Positions 42,591-52,016 are shown, counted from the first letter of the stretch. The stretch is DNA of 64,000 nt from Victivallales bacterium (GCA_016285345.1 JAEEQN010000005.1:1-64000); one strand, 5' to 3'. Notes: a model not told the origin generated them from the sequence alone. Translations and numbers: made by a program.

Positions 42591-43151
42591 ATGAACACAG
42601 AATCTGATTTTGAACACGAAGCCGGAGATGCCCCGGAAAAACACGCCGCGAACGGCAAAAAATCGCATCAGCCGCGGTTCCAGCCGCACCAGCACTTCAA
42701 ACGCCTCGGCCGCGAGCTCGCGATGCAGTATCTTTTCGAGTGCGACATCCGGGACAGCGTGACCGAACCGAACACGATGGAGGATTTCTGGGCGCAGGCC
42801 GAGGAGTCCGGCGAGTTCACCGACGCACGCGTCTTCCGCCGCGCCAGAGCCTACGCCGAAAACCTGATCGCAAACGCGCAGGCCAACGACGACGTGATCA
42901 CCGGCTACCTCGGCAAGTTCTCCGAAAAATGGGACGTGGAACGCATGTCCGCCGTGGACCGCAACATCATGAAGGTGGCCGTGGCCGAGATGCTTTACTG
43001 CCCGGACATCCCGCACGTGGTGAGCATCGACGAGGCGATCGAGATCGCGAAGGATTTCAGCGACGAGAAGTCCGGCGTCTTCATCAACGGCATCCTGAAC
43101 GGCATCAAGAACGAGATCGAAAAGAATCCCGCGGGCGGCAAAGCGGAGTAA
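42591..43151 (+). CDS. nusB: Transcription antitermination factor NusB
   Basis: 186 residues, with an extra 35-residue charged N-terminus compared with most NusB (about 140). The core is LGRELAMQYLFECDI, then a helical bundle with FSEKWDVERMSAVDRNIMKVA and PHVVSIDEAIEIAKDFSDEK SGVFINGILN in sequence. NusB binds boxA RNA with NusE in rRNA antitermination. The start at 42591 is the first ATG after the ribH stop. ribH-nusB order supports it. Confidence 0.93.
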   Translation: MNTESDFEHEAGDAPEKHAANGKKSHQPRFQPHQHFKRLGRELAMQYLFECDIRDSVTEPNTMEDFWAQAEESGEFTDARVFRRARAYAENLIANAQANDDVITGYLGKFSEKWDVERMSAVDRNIMKVAVAEMLYCPDIPHVVSIDEAIEIAKDFSDEKSGVFINGILNGIKNEIEKNPAGGKAE

Positions 43152-43157
43152 CGGAGC

Positions 43158-44105
43158 ATGTTTTCCATCTTCTCCAAATTCAAAAACGGACTCCAGAAGA
43201 CCGCGGTCGCCGTCAACCGGAAGATCGCCGGACTCTTCACCGGAAACAAGGAGTGGACCGAGGAGGATTTCGCCGAACTCGAAAAGACCCTGATCGGCAC
43301 CGACCTCGGCATGTCCGCCTCGCGCACCATCGTGCAGAACATCCGCGAACGCTACAAGCTCGGCGAGCTGAAGTCGTCCGACGACATTTCTCGTGTCGCC
43401 GCCGCCGAACTTAAAAAGATCCTTTCCGAGGGCGCGCGCGCCATGCGCAAGAATCCGGACGGCGTGACCGTGCTCCTCTTCGTCGGCGTGAACGGCAGCG
43501 GCAAGACCACCACCATCGGCAAGCTCGCCGCCGCGCTCACGCAGGACGGCAGCCGCGTCATGCTCGGCGCGTGCGACACCTTCCGCGCGGCCGCCGTCGA
43601 ACAGCTCACGCTGTGGGCCGAACGCACCGGCAGCCAGATCGTCGCGGCGAAACAGGGCGCCGACCCCGCGTCCGTGGCGTTCGACGCCGTGAAGTCCGCC
43701 GTCGCGAAGGGCGTGGACTACCTGCTCATCGACACCGCCGGACGCCAGCAGAACCGCAAGAACCTGATGGACGAGCTGGCGAAAGTCACGCGCATCATCA
43801 ACAAGGTCCTGCCCGGCGCGCCGCACGAGACAATCCTCACTATCGACGCCAGCCATGGCAGCAATTCCATCGCCCAGGCCCGCGAGTTCGCATCCGTCTC
43901 CGGCGCATCCGCCATGGTCCTGACCAAAATGGACGGCACCGGAAAAGGCGGAGCCGCATGCGCCGCCCAGCGCGAATTCGGCCTGCCCATCCTCTTCGTC
44001 GGACTCGGCGAACAGCCGGACGACCTGCAGGTCTTCGACCCGGAGACCTACGCGAACGCGATCTTCCCGCCGGACGCCGGCGCCGCGGCGGAATCCGAAC
44101 CGTAA
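43158..44105 (+). CDS. ftsY: Signal recognition particle receptor FtsY
   Basis: 315 residues: a short N-terminal region and the NG GTPase domain. G1 LFVGVNGSGKTTTIGKLA, G2/G3 DTFRAAAVEQL and LIDTAGRQQNRKNLMDEL, G4 VLTKMDGTGKGGAA, and FVGLGEQPDDLQVF near the end, as in FtsY rather than Ffh (no M domain). It docks ribosome-SRP complexes on the membrane. A lone GGAG is placed directly before the ATG. Six bp after nusB. Confidence 0.96.
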   Translation: MFSIFSKFKNGLQKTAVAVNRKIAGLFTGNKEWTEEDFAELEKTLIGTDLGMSASRTIVQNIRERYKLGELKSSDDISRVAAAELKKILSEGARAMRKNPDGVTVLLFVGVNGSGKTTTIGKLAAALTQDGSRVMLGACDTFRAAAVEQLTLWAERTGSQIVAAKQGADPASVAFDAVKSAVAKGVDYLLIDTAGRQQNRKNLMDELAKVTRIINKVLPGAPHETILTIDASHGSNSIAQAREFASVSGASAMVLTKMDGTGKGGAACAAQREFGLPILFVGLGEQPDDLQVFDPETYANAIFPPDAGAAAESEP

Positions 44106-44138
44106 CACCCCAAGCCGGAATCACACGGAGTCATCCAT

Positions 44139-45425
44139 ATGCATTTATCCGTCAGACACTCGCAGATCAACGGCGAAACCGCCGTCCCGGGATCCAAATC
44201 CCATACCATCCGCGCACTCGCCATCGCCTCCCTCGCGAAAGGCTCCTCCATCATCAAGGCCCCGCTCGTCTCCGACGACACGCTCTCCTGCCTCTCCGCC
44301 GCCTGCGCCCTCGGCGCTTGGATCCGCCGCGGCGACGATTCCCTGTGGCAGGTCATCGGGACCGGGGGCCGCATGATCGAACCGGCGCGCCCGCTCGACA
44401 TGGGCAACTCCGGCACCGGTCTGCGCATTTTCAGCGCGCTCGCGGCCCTCTCCGGTTCGCCGATCTCGTTCGGCGGCGACGAGTCGCTTCAGAAACGCCC
44501 GATGGAGCCGCTTCTGGCCGCTCTGAACGACCTCGGCGCGAAGACCGAATCCGACGGCGGGCACTGCCCGCTCACGGTCACGGGCCCCATCCGCGGCGGA
44601 GAAACGTCCGTCGACGGCACGTCCTCGCAGTATCTCTCCGCGCTTCTGCTCGCCGCTCCGCTCGCCCAGGGCGACACCATCCTGAACGTCCCGTTCCTGA
44701 ACGAGGTCCCGTACGTCGAGATGACGCTCGCCTGGCTGAAGCGCCAGAACATCAACCTGAAGTACAACAAAAACTACACCCGTTTCCACGTGATCGGCGG
44801 ACAGCAGTTCAAACCGTTCAACGAGACCATCCCCGCCGACTTCTCCACCGCGGCGTTCCCGCTTGCGGCGGCGATCGTGACCGGCGGCGGCATCCTGATC
44901 CGCAACCTCGATTTCAACGATCCGCAGGGCGACAAGGCGTTCGTCGATCTCGCCCGGCGCATGGGCGCGAACATTGAGACCGGCCCCGGATTCGCCCGCG
45001 TGAAGCCCGGCCCCGTGAAACTCCATTCCGCCGAACTCGACCTGAACGCCACCCCCGACCTCCTGCCGATCCTGTCCGTCGTGGCCGCGTGCGCCGACGG
45101 CATCACCGTGCTGAAGAACGTGGCGCAGGCGCGTCTGAAGGAGACCGACCGTATCGCGGTCATGTCGCACGAGCTCAGGAAGATGGGTATCCGGGTGGAG
45201 GAATTCGAGGACGGCATGGCGGTCACCGGCGGCAAGCTGAAGCCCGCCCACGTCGACAGCTTCCGCGACCACCGCGTGGCGATGTCGCTCGCGATCGCCG
45301 GCATGACCTGCGGCGCGGACGAGAAGGAACCGACCGTGATCGACTCCGCGGAGTCCATCGCCGTCACGTACCCGTCCTTCGTCGATGACTTCTCCAGACT
45401 CGGCGCGGACTTCTACGTCGTCTAG
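44139..45425 (+). CDS. aroA: 5-enolpyruvylshikimate-3-phosphate synthase
   Basis: 428 residues, the usual length. Joins shikimate-3-phosphate and PEP in aromatic amino acid synthesis. Visible: VPGSKSHTIRALAIASLAKG, LDMGNSGTGLRIFSALAAL, DGTSSQYLSALLLAAPLA, RLKETDRIAVMSHEL and FRDHRVAMSLAIAG. CGGAG precedes the ATG. Last gene of the rib-nusB-ftsY unit; followed by a clear terminator. Confidence 0.96.
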   Translation: MHLSVRHSQINGETAVPGSKSHTIRALAIASLAKGSSIIKAPLVSDDTLSCLSAACALGAWIRRGDDSLWQVIGTGGRMIEPARPLDMGNSGTGLRIFSALAALSGSPISFGGDESLQKRPMEPLLAALNDLGAKTESDGGHCPLTVTGPIRGGETSVDGTSSQYLSALLLAAPLAQGDTILNVPFLNEVPYVEMTLAWLKRQNINLKYNKNYTRFHVIGGQQFKPFNETIPADFSTAAFPLAAAIVTGGGILIRNLDFNDPQGDKAFVDLARRMGANIETGPGFARVKPGPVKLHSAELDLNATPDLLPILSVVAACADGITVLKNVAQARLKETDRIAVMSHELRKMGIRVEEFEDGMAVTGGKLKPAHVDSFRDHRVAMSLAIAGMTCGADEKEPTVIDSAESIAVTYPSFVDDFSRLGADFYVV

Positions 45426-45452
45426 TCCGGCGACAGTATCCGCATCATTCAC

Positions 45453-45487
45453 AAGCGCGGTTTCCGATACCTGGACCGCGCTTTTTT
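45453..45487 (+). terminator. Rho-independent terminator after aroA
   Basis: Perfect 9-bp stem AAGCGCGGT/ACCGCGCTT, 13-base loop, then a T run. 28 bp after the stop. Confidence 0.93.
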
Positions 45488-45515
45488 CATGCCCCGAAAT
45501 TTTTTTTCGTTTTTT

Positions 45516-45544
45516 TTGATGATTTCATAAAACACCGCTAAGAT
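45516..45544 (+). promoter_or_regulatory. Candidate promoter for the serpin gene
   Basis: TTGATG (45516-45521), 17 bp spacer, TAAGAT (45539-45544), preceded by T-tracts at 45500-45508 and 45510-45517. Confidence 0.6.
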
Positions 45545-45621
45545 TTCCGTTATTTGAAACGTCTAATAGCATAGAAATGCCTTTTTGAAACGTTTTCACC
45601 TGTCCCAACAAGGAGCCAGCC

Positions 45622-47952
45622 ATGAAAAAGACATCGTTGTTTGACGGTCCCGCGATCGTTTTCCGCAAACTCAGAGGACTTGCCGCTGCCGCATGCGCCG
45701 CGACGGCCCTGCTGTCCGCCCTGCCCCTGACGGCACACGCAGACGATGCAATTGCGGATCGGAAAGCGATTGCCGCGAACATGAACCGCAAAGGATTCGA
45801 CCTCTTCAAGCTGGTCAGCGGGAAGGACACGAAGGAAAACTCGTTCATCTCCCCGTACAGCATCGACAGCGCGTTCGGGCTGGTCTACTGCGGCGCGAAG
45901 GAACGGACCGCGCAGGAGATCCGCGACACGCTGGGGCTGCCCGCCGATCCGGCGGAATGCGGAAAATTCTTCCACGAAGTTTCACAGGAATACGCGGCGA
46001 ACAAGCTGATCGAAGTCCTGGTGTCGAACTCCGTCTGGTATGAACAGAAATATGAAAAGGCGATCCTCCCGTCGTTCTTCGCCATGATCGAAAAGTATTA
46101 CGACGGGACGTTCTACAAGGAGAATTTCAGGAAGCCGGGGCCCCTCGTTTCGAAGGTCAACGCCTATGTCGAAGATCACACGAAGAACATGATCAAGGAC
46201 CTGCTGTCACCCGACGACATTTCGCCCAAATCCTTCATGATCCTGCTGAACACGCTGTTTTTCGAGGCGAAATGGAAGACGCCGTTCAAGAAGGACGATA
46301 CCAAGCCCATGATCTTCCGCAACTTCGACGGCAAGGAAAAGCGGGTCAAAATGATGTACCGGAGAGGCTTCGACATCGGGTACTACTCCAGCGAGGAGGA
46401 CAACGTCCACGCGGTGGTCCTGCCGTACGAGGACACCCGGTTCGATCTCGTCGCCCTGATGCCGATCCAGCCCGGCGCGGACCGGGGGGAAGCCGCGATG
46501 AACAACATCATTTCGAAGATCGGGGAAAAGCTCGACACCTGGCTCAAAAACCGTTCGCAGTACGAAACGCGCCTCTGGCTCCCGATCGTCGACCTGACCT
46601 GCAAATACAGCCTCAAGGATGACCTCGGGGAACTCGGCATGACAACGCCGTTTCACGAAACCCAGGCGAATTTCCACGGCATCGCGGAACCCCCGAAGGA
46701 CCGTCCCGCCACCGAAAACGATCTGGTGTACATCTGGATCGAAAAGGTGATCCACAAGACTGCGCTGAAGATGGACGAGGAGAAAACGCAGGCGGCCGCC
46801 GCCACCGCGATCATCATGGGCGGATTCGGAGGAGGCTTCTCGCAGCCGCCGCCGGTCAACATCTTCCGCGCCGACCGTCCGTATCTCGTCCTGATCCGCG
46901 ACAACCAGACCGGGCTCATCCTCTTCGCGGGCCGCATCAACGACCCCGGCGTATACGCCACGGAGGCGGACGGACCGGTTACGCCGTCGTTTGAAGGAAT
47001 GCCGTTCCCGGGCTTCGGCATGCCCCCGATGCAGCGTTCCAACGGCGGTTTCGGACCGCCCGTGGAAGGTCCCGCCCGGACCACCGTGCCCGGCGCCAAG
47101 CCCGCTGATCAGACCATCCCGCGGCAGGTGACCACCACCGCGAAACCGGGCACCACAACACAGAAAGGCGAATCCGCCGCGGCAAAAGTCGACGGGCAGA
47201 TCTCCGTAATCCTGGAGGGCTGGATCGACGGCGAGGACGCGTTTGTCTTCCGGGACGGCAAGGTCTCTCTCCAGCACAAGTCTTTCAAGACGCCATACGA
47301 AGTCACTGTCAACGGGAAGCCGTGGACCGACCTGTCCAAGCCGTTCGAGCTGGGCTTTACCCCGGATCCCGCCGCGACGAAGTTCGCCTGCGAGGGACGC
47401 GGACAGAAAAGCATGACCCGTACGAACGACAGCGTCACGGTCACGATCTACGATCAGCAGGGAGCGGCCGCCTGTTACCGGATCATTCTGTTCCAGCCGT
47501 CCGGCGTGAAGAATCCCCTTGCGCTGCCGAATAATCCTCTCGATAAAACCGTGATGGAAATACCCACTGGCTCACAGCTCGCGTCACAGGCCGTTCCGCG
47601 GCAGAAGACGCCCGCCGTAAAGCCGCAGCAAACAGCTGCGATCCCGGAGTCGGGCGTCATGGTCCTGGAAGGCACATTCGAAGGCCGCGGCGTGTTCCTG
47701 TTCATGAGCAACCTGATCGCGTATTCCCACAAGGACGGCGAGTATCCGAAAAATGTAAAGGTCAACGGAAAACCGTGGGCCGACCTGACGCAGCCGCTGA
47801 TGCTGGATGCCGCCACGATCCCGGCCCGGATCATACGGAAACAGGCGCGCGGCACGGTCACGCTGCTGCCCGCCGAGGATTTCGCCCGGCTTGAGCTCGA
47901 CGACCATCAGGACAACTCCGCGTCCTACCGGATCGAGTTCGGCACGAAGTAA
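45622..47952 (+). CDS. Secreted inhibitory-type serpin with duplicated C-terminal domain
   Basis: 776 residues. Signal peptide (ALLSALPLTAHA), then a full serpin domain (about 45-445): NSFISPYSIDSAFGLVYCGA, NTLFFEAKWKTPF, and the hinge EEKTQAAAATAII (386-398), whose small residues indicate an inhibitory serpin. The reactive loop continues MGGFGGGFSQPPP, so the P1 region may be Met or Phe; ends with RPYLVLIRDNQTGLILFAG. Residues 525-622 and 677-773 are two copies of an unrecognised domain sharing VNGKPWTDL/VNGKPWADL, joined by Pro/Thr linkers. A secreted serpin would protect against proteases of host or neighbours. AAGGAG precedes ATG. Confidence 0.88.
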   Translation: MKKTSLFDGPAIVFRKLRGLAAAACAATALLSALPLTAHADDAIADRKAIAANMNRKGFDLFKLVSGKDTKENSFISPYSIDSAFGLVYCGAKERTAQEIRDTLGLPADPAECGKFFHEVSQEYAANKLIEVLVSNSVWYEQKYEKAILPSFFAMIEKYYDGTFYKENFRKPGPLVSKVNAYVEDHTKNMIKDLLSPDDISPKSFMILLNTLFFEAKWKTPFKKDDTKPMIFRNFDGKEKRVKMMYRRGFDIGYYSSEEDNVHAVVLPYEDTRFDLVALMPIQPGADRGEAAMNNIISKIGEKLDTWLKNRSQYETRLWLPIVDLTCKYSLKDDLGELGMTTPFHETQANFHGIAEPPKDRPATENDLVYIWIEKVIHKTALKMDEEKTQAAAATAIIMGGFGGGFSQPPPVNIFRADRPYLVLIRDNQTGLILFAGRINDPGVYATEADGPVTPSFEGMPFPGFGMPPMQRSNGGFGPPVEGPARTTVPGAKPADQTIPRQVTTTAKPGTTTQKGESAAAKVDGQISVILEGWIDGEDAFVFRDGKVSLQHKSFKTPYEVTVNGKPWTDLSKPFELGFTPDPAATKFACEGRGQKSMTRTNDSVTVTIYDQQGAAACYRIILFQPSGVKNPLALPNNPLDKTVMEIPTGSQLASQAVPRQKTPAVKPQQTAAIPESGVMVLEGTFEGRGVFLFMSNLIAYSHKDGEYPKNVKVNGKPWADLTQPLMLDAATIPARIIRKQARGTVTLLPAEDFARLELDDHQDNSASYRIEFGTK

Positions 47953-47981
47953 AATTCCGTTCGATCCTCACGTACAAAAAC

Positions 47982-48024
47982 GCACCCCGTTTCCGCACAA
48001 CTCGCGGGACGGGGTGCTTTTTTT
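47982..48024. terminator. Bidirectional terminator between serpin and UPF0210 genes
   Basis: Stem GCACCCCGT/ACGGGGTGC with T run on the plus side and A run (T on the minus strand) on the other, serving two convergent genes. Confidence 0.9.
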
Positions 48025-48041
48025 AATGGACGCTCTTCGGC

Positions 48042-49400
48042 TCAGTTTTTGAGGCTGTGGATCGGAGCGGGGATGCGACCGCCGCGTGCGATGAATTTCG
48101 CCGGGGAGAGCGTGTTCACTGGCATGACGGGCGCTTCGCCGAGCAGGCCGCCGAAATTGACGGTGTCGCCGACCTTGCAGCCGACCGCGGGGATCACGCG
48201 GACGGCGGTCGTCTTGGTGTTCACCACGCCGATCGCGATCTCGTCGGCGATGATGCCGGAAATGACCTCGGCGGACGTGTCGCCGGGAATCGCGATCATG
48301 TCCAGCCCGACGGAGCACACGGCGGTCATAGCTTCGAGCTTTTCGAGGCGGAGCGCGCCGGACCGCGCGGCGGCGATCATGCCGGCGTCCTCGGACACGG
48401 GGATGAACGCGCCGGAGAGCCCGCCGACCTGCGAAGAGGCCATCACGCCGCCTTTTTTCACGGCGTCGTTCAGGAGCGCGAGCGCGGCGGTCGTGCCGCA
48501 TGCGCCGCACTGCTCCAGCCCCATGGACTCCAGGATGTACGCGACCGAGTCGCCGATGGCGGGCGTTGGCGCGAGCGAGAGGTCCACGATGCCGAACGGC
48601 ACGCCGAGGCGGTTCGAGGCTTCGCGCGCGACGAGCTGGCCGACGCGGGTGATCTTGAACGCGGTCTTCTTGATGATCTCGGCGATCTCGGCGAGCGAGC
48701 AGTCGCCCGCGCGGCGGATGGCCGACGCCACGACGCCGGGGCCGGACACCCCCACGTTGATGACCGTTTCGGGTTCGCCGAGGCCGTGGAACGCGCCAGC
48801 CATGAAGGGATTGTCCTCCGGGGCGTTCGCGAAGACGACGAGCTTGGCGCAGCCGATGGACCCGCGGTCGGCGGTGAGTTCGGCGGTGCGGCGCACCACG
48901 CGCCCCATTTCCGCCACGGCGTCCATGTTGATGCCCGCCTTGGTGGAGGCGACGTTCACGGACGAGCAGACCAGCTCCGTGCTGGCGAGCGCCTCCGGGA
49001 TGGATTCGATGAGCACGCGGCTGCCGTCGGACGCGCCTTTCTGCACGAGCGCGCTGTAGCCGCCGATGAAGTTGATGCCGAGCTCGTGCGCCGCCCGGTC
49101 GAGCGCCTGCGCGATGCCGACCGCGCCGTCCCGCGTGAGGCGGCCGCAGAGGAGCGCGGCGGGCGTCACGGACACGCGCTTGTTGATGATCGGGATGCCG
49201 TACATCTTTTCGATGTCGCAGCCGACCTTCACGAGGTTGTGGGCGCGCGACATGACCTTGTCGTAGATGTTGTCCGCCAGGCGGCGCGGGTCGTCGCTCT
49301 GGCAGTCGTACAGCGAGATGCCGAGCGTGATCGTGCGGACGTCGAGGCATTCCTCGCGGATCATGTTCAGCGTTTCGAGGATGTCGAATTTATCGAGCAT
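48042..49400 (-). CDS. UPF0210 / PFL-family protein (DUF711)
   Basis: 452 residues, cytoplasmic. The whole length matches the UPF0210 (PFL-like, DUF711) family: [55 protein letters not shown] (in order), [21 protein letters not shown], and [17 protein letters not shown]. The fold is glycyl-radical-enzyme-like but activity is unknown. It is nearly always encoded with a small ACT protein, as here (16 bp upstream). Regulation unknown. Confidence 0.93.
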   Translation of the reverse strand: MLDKFDILETLNMIREECLDVRTITLGISLYDCQSDDPRRLADNIYDKVMSRAHNLVKVGCDIEKMYGIPIINKRVSVTPAALLCGRLTRDGAVGIAQALDRAAHELGINFIGGYSALVQKGASDGSRVLIESIPEALASTELVCSSVNVASTKAGINMDAVAEMGRVVRRTAELTADRGSIGCAKLVVFANAPEDNPFMAGAFHGLGEPETVINVGVSGPGVVASAIRRAGDCSLAEIAEIIKKTAFKITRVGQLVAREASNRLGVPFGIVDLSLAPTPAIGDSVAYILESMGLEQCGACGTTAALALLNDAVKKGGVMASSQVGGLSGAFIPVSEDAGMIAAARSGALRLEKLEAMTAVCSVGLDMIAIPGDTSAEVISGIIADEIAIGVVNTKTTAVRVIPAVGCKVGDTVNFGGLLGEAPVMPVNTLSPAKFIARGGRIPAPIHSLKN

Positions 49401-49416
49401 GGGACGCGCGCTCCGT

Positions 49417-49686
49417 TCAGATCTTGTGCATGGTATTGAAGATGTCCTCGTGCATGGTGAGGATCTTCAGGTTGTTCGCGCTGCCGATGCGGGTCATGGC
49501 GTCCACGAAGTCCGGAAACGGCACGGTGATGCCGTCGATGTCCGTGATCATGATCATGGTGAAGTAGTCCTGCAGCACGGTCTGGGAAATGTCGAGGATG
49601 TTCACGCCGCAGCGGGCGCACTCCGCGCTGACTTTCGCGATGATGCCGACGGTGTCCTTGCCGATGACGGAGATGACAGCTTTCAT
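49417..49686 (-). CDS. ACT-domain protein (UPF0237)
   Basis: 89 residues, one ACT domain: [39 protein letters not shown], and a C-terminal helix. ACT domains bind amino acids and regulate partners. The frame opens further upstream, but ATG 49686 starts exactly at the ACT fold. First gene of the pair with UPF0210. The promoter lies about 80 bp upstream. Confidence 0.93.
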   Translation of the reverse strand: MKAVISVIGKDTVGIIAKVSAECARCGVNILDISQTVLQDYFTMIMITDIDGITVPFPDFVDAMTRIGSANNLKILTMHEDIFNTMHKI

Positions 49687-49740
49687 GGGACGGGCCTTTC
49701 CGGGCGCGAAGACTCCTGTTACCGCGCCCATATTGGGGTG

Positions 49741-49760
49741 ATGGATAAAAAAATATCCAT
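49741..49760. repeat. Perfect inverted repeat in the ACT-gene leader
   Basis: ATGGATA, six A, TATCCAT: a 7-bp perfect palindrome just downstream of the predicted -10 of the ACT gene promoter, so it sits at the transcription start. Could be an operator or simply an RNA 5' hairpin. Confidence 0.5.
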
Positions 49761-49762
49761 TT

Positions 49763-49791
49763 AAAATACACCATCTCACACGGAAAGTCAA
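49763..49791 (-). promoter_or_regulatory. Candidate promoter for the ACT-UPF0210 operon
   Basis: Minus strand TTGACT (49791-49786), 17 bp spacer, TATTTT (49768-49763). Confidence 0.7.
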
Positions 49792-49902
49792 CCGTAAACC
49801 GGAACAAAAAAATACTCGGTCCGGCGCGACCACGGAAACTGCTGCTGGAAACAAACAGTTTTTCCGGGCAAGAATTGAGGAATATCCCCAGTCTGTTTTT
49901 GA

Positions 49903-51801
49903 CTAATCCTTAGATGAGGGATCGACAAGAATTATTGTTTTGAACGATGCATTCCCGTCAATTTGAAGTTCAACTTTCCCATCCTTAAAATCATCGGGTT
50001 CTATCTGCAAAACGAAACGATTATCCCCGCCGTTATAACGGAAATCGCAATCATAATCAAAAACTTGTCTGCTGTTGACAAAAACAAAAAACTTTGACAC
50101 AACAGGAGTTATATCAACAATGGCTTTCAATGCTTTTGATGCGGAGAAGCTTTCCGGTCTGACAACGGTAACACTCTTGGACGCATCGGCAATTGGAACA
50201 TTATAGGACAATTCTTTGTTTTGTTTTATCATTGAAGTCATTTCAACTAAATCTTTTGTCGGATAATTCATTTTCATATACGGGGCACAGAAGATGAAAA
50301 CCAATGCAGCCGCATCTTTCAAGACGGAATCATATTTTCCCTCAAGCAATTCATAAAGGGTGGTATTCGCTCTGGCATCATGCCTGACGGTCTGCACATC
50401 GCACAGCGCCAGAGATGACAAATAACTATGAAAGTAATTGGTTGTTGTGAAGGAATCGCCTGCAATAAGTATGGAAGGCTTGTCCGATGACTGCGTATTC
50501 GAAGTGGTTTCAAAAACAGGTTCTGTCATAACCCAGGAAGGACCGGAATAATGGGGAATATGCATGCTGTTCAAGGAGAAATAATTCTTGTTTATCGTAT
50601 AGTTATTTCTTTTGATGCCAAGATTCGACACGATTTCGTCTGCAATAAACAGATTTGTCACAAAGGAATAATGATTGTCTCCCAGTAAAGAATAGGGAAG
50701 ATATTCCGCACTTTGATGACTGCGGATCAACGAACTGGTATCAACGGCCAATACTCCATTTTTCAGACAATCATATACGAATTTTTCCCGGCCGTAATCC
50801 AAAAAAGGAATATCCTTGAATGTGGACATGAGTTCCTTTTCAGAGTATTCCTGCAGTGCGACACAGGGAACAACGATCAGTTCACAACCAAATGATTTGC
50901 ACTTGTCGGATAAATCTATAATTCCTTGCAGAAACGTTGGATTATAGTGAGAAGTTTCAATATAGAAGTTGGGAAGGACAAAATATCCATAGCTTTTCTG
51001 AATCGCCTTGAACGAAACGTTCTTCAGCTCATTCTTTTCCTTTTCTCTCTCCTCTTTATTTTCTTGAATGTGTTTTCCATATTCAGACAATTGGAGCTCT
51101 GTTTCCTTTATAAGCGTATTCAGCCATGCTTCTTTTTTCTTGGAATCAATAGTCAATGCGCCTTTCGAAATACTATCCTCTATGATTGCATCTGCATAAT
51201 ACATTTGTTTTTCAAAATCATTGATATCGTCTATTGTCTGGATTTCCTGAATCGCTTCCGATGTCTCTTCATACGGAATGATCCGGATTATTATTTCATC
51301 TCCGGCTTTTTTACCGGAAAACGCTGTATAAGACCGCTTTACGAACATGGGAACTTTAACGTAATAACTATTGTCACTGCCGGTCTCCTCTATCAGAAGA
51401 GTAAAATTGCAGTCGTCATATGCCGCTGTTTCCGGTGAAATAGTATGCGATATCTGTTTAATTGCTCCATGTATTACGGAGGGTTCCTTTTTGGCTTCAA
51501 CATCAGCCTTTTCTGTTTTTTCAGAAGTATGCACCGGAACAGCGGAAGGTGCAGGATCCTGGCAAAAAGCAAAAACGGATGACAGCAGAAAACAGGAAAA
51601 GAGAACAGCGGAACAAACCCGGAATCTTATTCTTCCCGTCACGGAAAAACCGGAAGCAAAATGCGCGGAAAAGAATCGGAGATTCTCACTCCGGACATCA
51701 GGATCAACCTTATCAAAGGCACAGGACACCTGCCGAATCAATTGATTTCCGGTTAAACAAGATAACTGATCAGAGGCGGAAAAAGGAAAGATATGCATCA
51801 T
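49903..51801 (-). CDS. AlgX/AlgJ-like SGNH-hydrolase-type exported protein
   Basis: About 632 residues from ATG 51801 (or 51798), with GTGAGG just upstream; the open frame extends to 52002, and a GTG at 51642 directly before the hydrophobic helix is also possible. A membrane/signal helix (AVLFSCFLLSSVFAF), a charged coiled-coil region, then an SGNH-like core: CELIVVPCV, LLGDNHYSF in place of the usual D-x-H-W, and SILIAGDSFTTTNYF with the nucleophile Ser. A C-terminal beta domain follows. AlgX/AlgJ proteins O-acetylate exported polysaccharides. The gene is clearly more AT-rich than its neighbours, suggesting transfer. Downstream partners (MBOAT acyltransferase) are absent. Confidence 0.7.
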   Translation of the reverse strand: MMHIFPFSASDQLSCLTGNQLIRQVSCAFDKVDPDVRSENLRFFSAHFASGFSVTGRIRFRVCSAVLFSCFLLSSVFAFCQDPAPSAVPVHTSEKTEKADVEAKKEPSVIHGAIKQISHTISPETAAYDDCNFTLLIEETGSDNSYYVKVPMFVKRSYTAFSGKKAGDEIIIRIIPYEETSEAIQEIQTIDDINDFEKQMYYADAIIEDSISKGALTIDSKKKEAWLNTLIKETELQLSEYGKHIQENKEEREKEKNELKNVSFKAIQKSYGYFVLPNFYIETSHYNPTFLQGIIDLSDKCKSFGCELIVVPCVALQEYSEKELMSTFKDIPFLDYGREKFVYDCLKNGVLAVDTSSLIRSHQSAEYLPYSLLGDNHYSFVTNLFIADEIVSNLGIKRNNYTINKNYFSLNSMHIPHYSGPSWVMTEPVFETTSNTQSSDKPSILIAGDSFTTTNYFHSYLSSLALCDVQTVRHDARANTTLYELLEGKYDSVLKDAAALVFIFCAPYMKMNYPTKDLVEMTSMIKQNKELSYNVPIADASKSVTVVRPESFSASKALKAIVDITPVVSKFFVFVNSRQVFDYDCDFRYNGGDNRFVLQIEPDDFKDGKVELQIDGNASFKTIILVDPSSKD

Positions 51802-51988
51802 GACCTCACTTGGTCGGTTTTCATATACCGTTGCCGGAATATCCGATGGATAGAACTCGGAATCAATTCCGCACGAGGGCGAAAAAAACAAATAATAATC
51901 TATTCCTGTATCTTGAAAAATCAAGTCCAAAACCTCCGCATTTCTCATCTTTTCAGTAAAATCGGGCGGATTTCCGTATGGATTGCGC

Positions 51989-52016
51989 TTGACTTCCAGC
52001 ATTGTGCTGTTATATT
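51989..52016 (+). promoter_or_regulatory. Candidate promoter for the GH67 gene
   Basis: TTGACT (51989-51994), 16 bp spacer, TATATT (52011-52016), 56 bp before the ATG. It overlaps the upstream end of the AlgX-like open frame, supporting the shorter start for that gene. Confidence 0.7.

Noticed and set aside
51802-52002. First 67 codons of the AlgX-like open frame
   Set aside because: They overlap the GH67 promoter and lack a ribosome binding site; the start at 51801 or later is more likely, though not proven.
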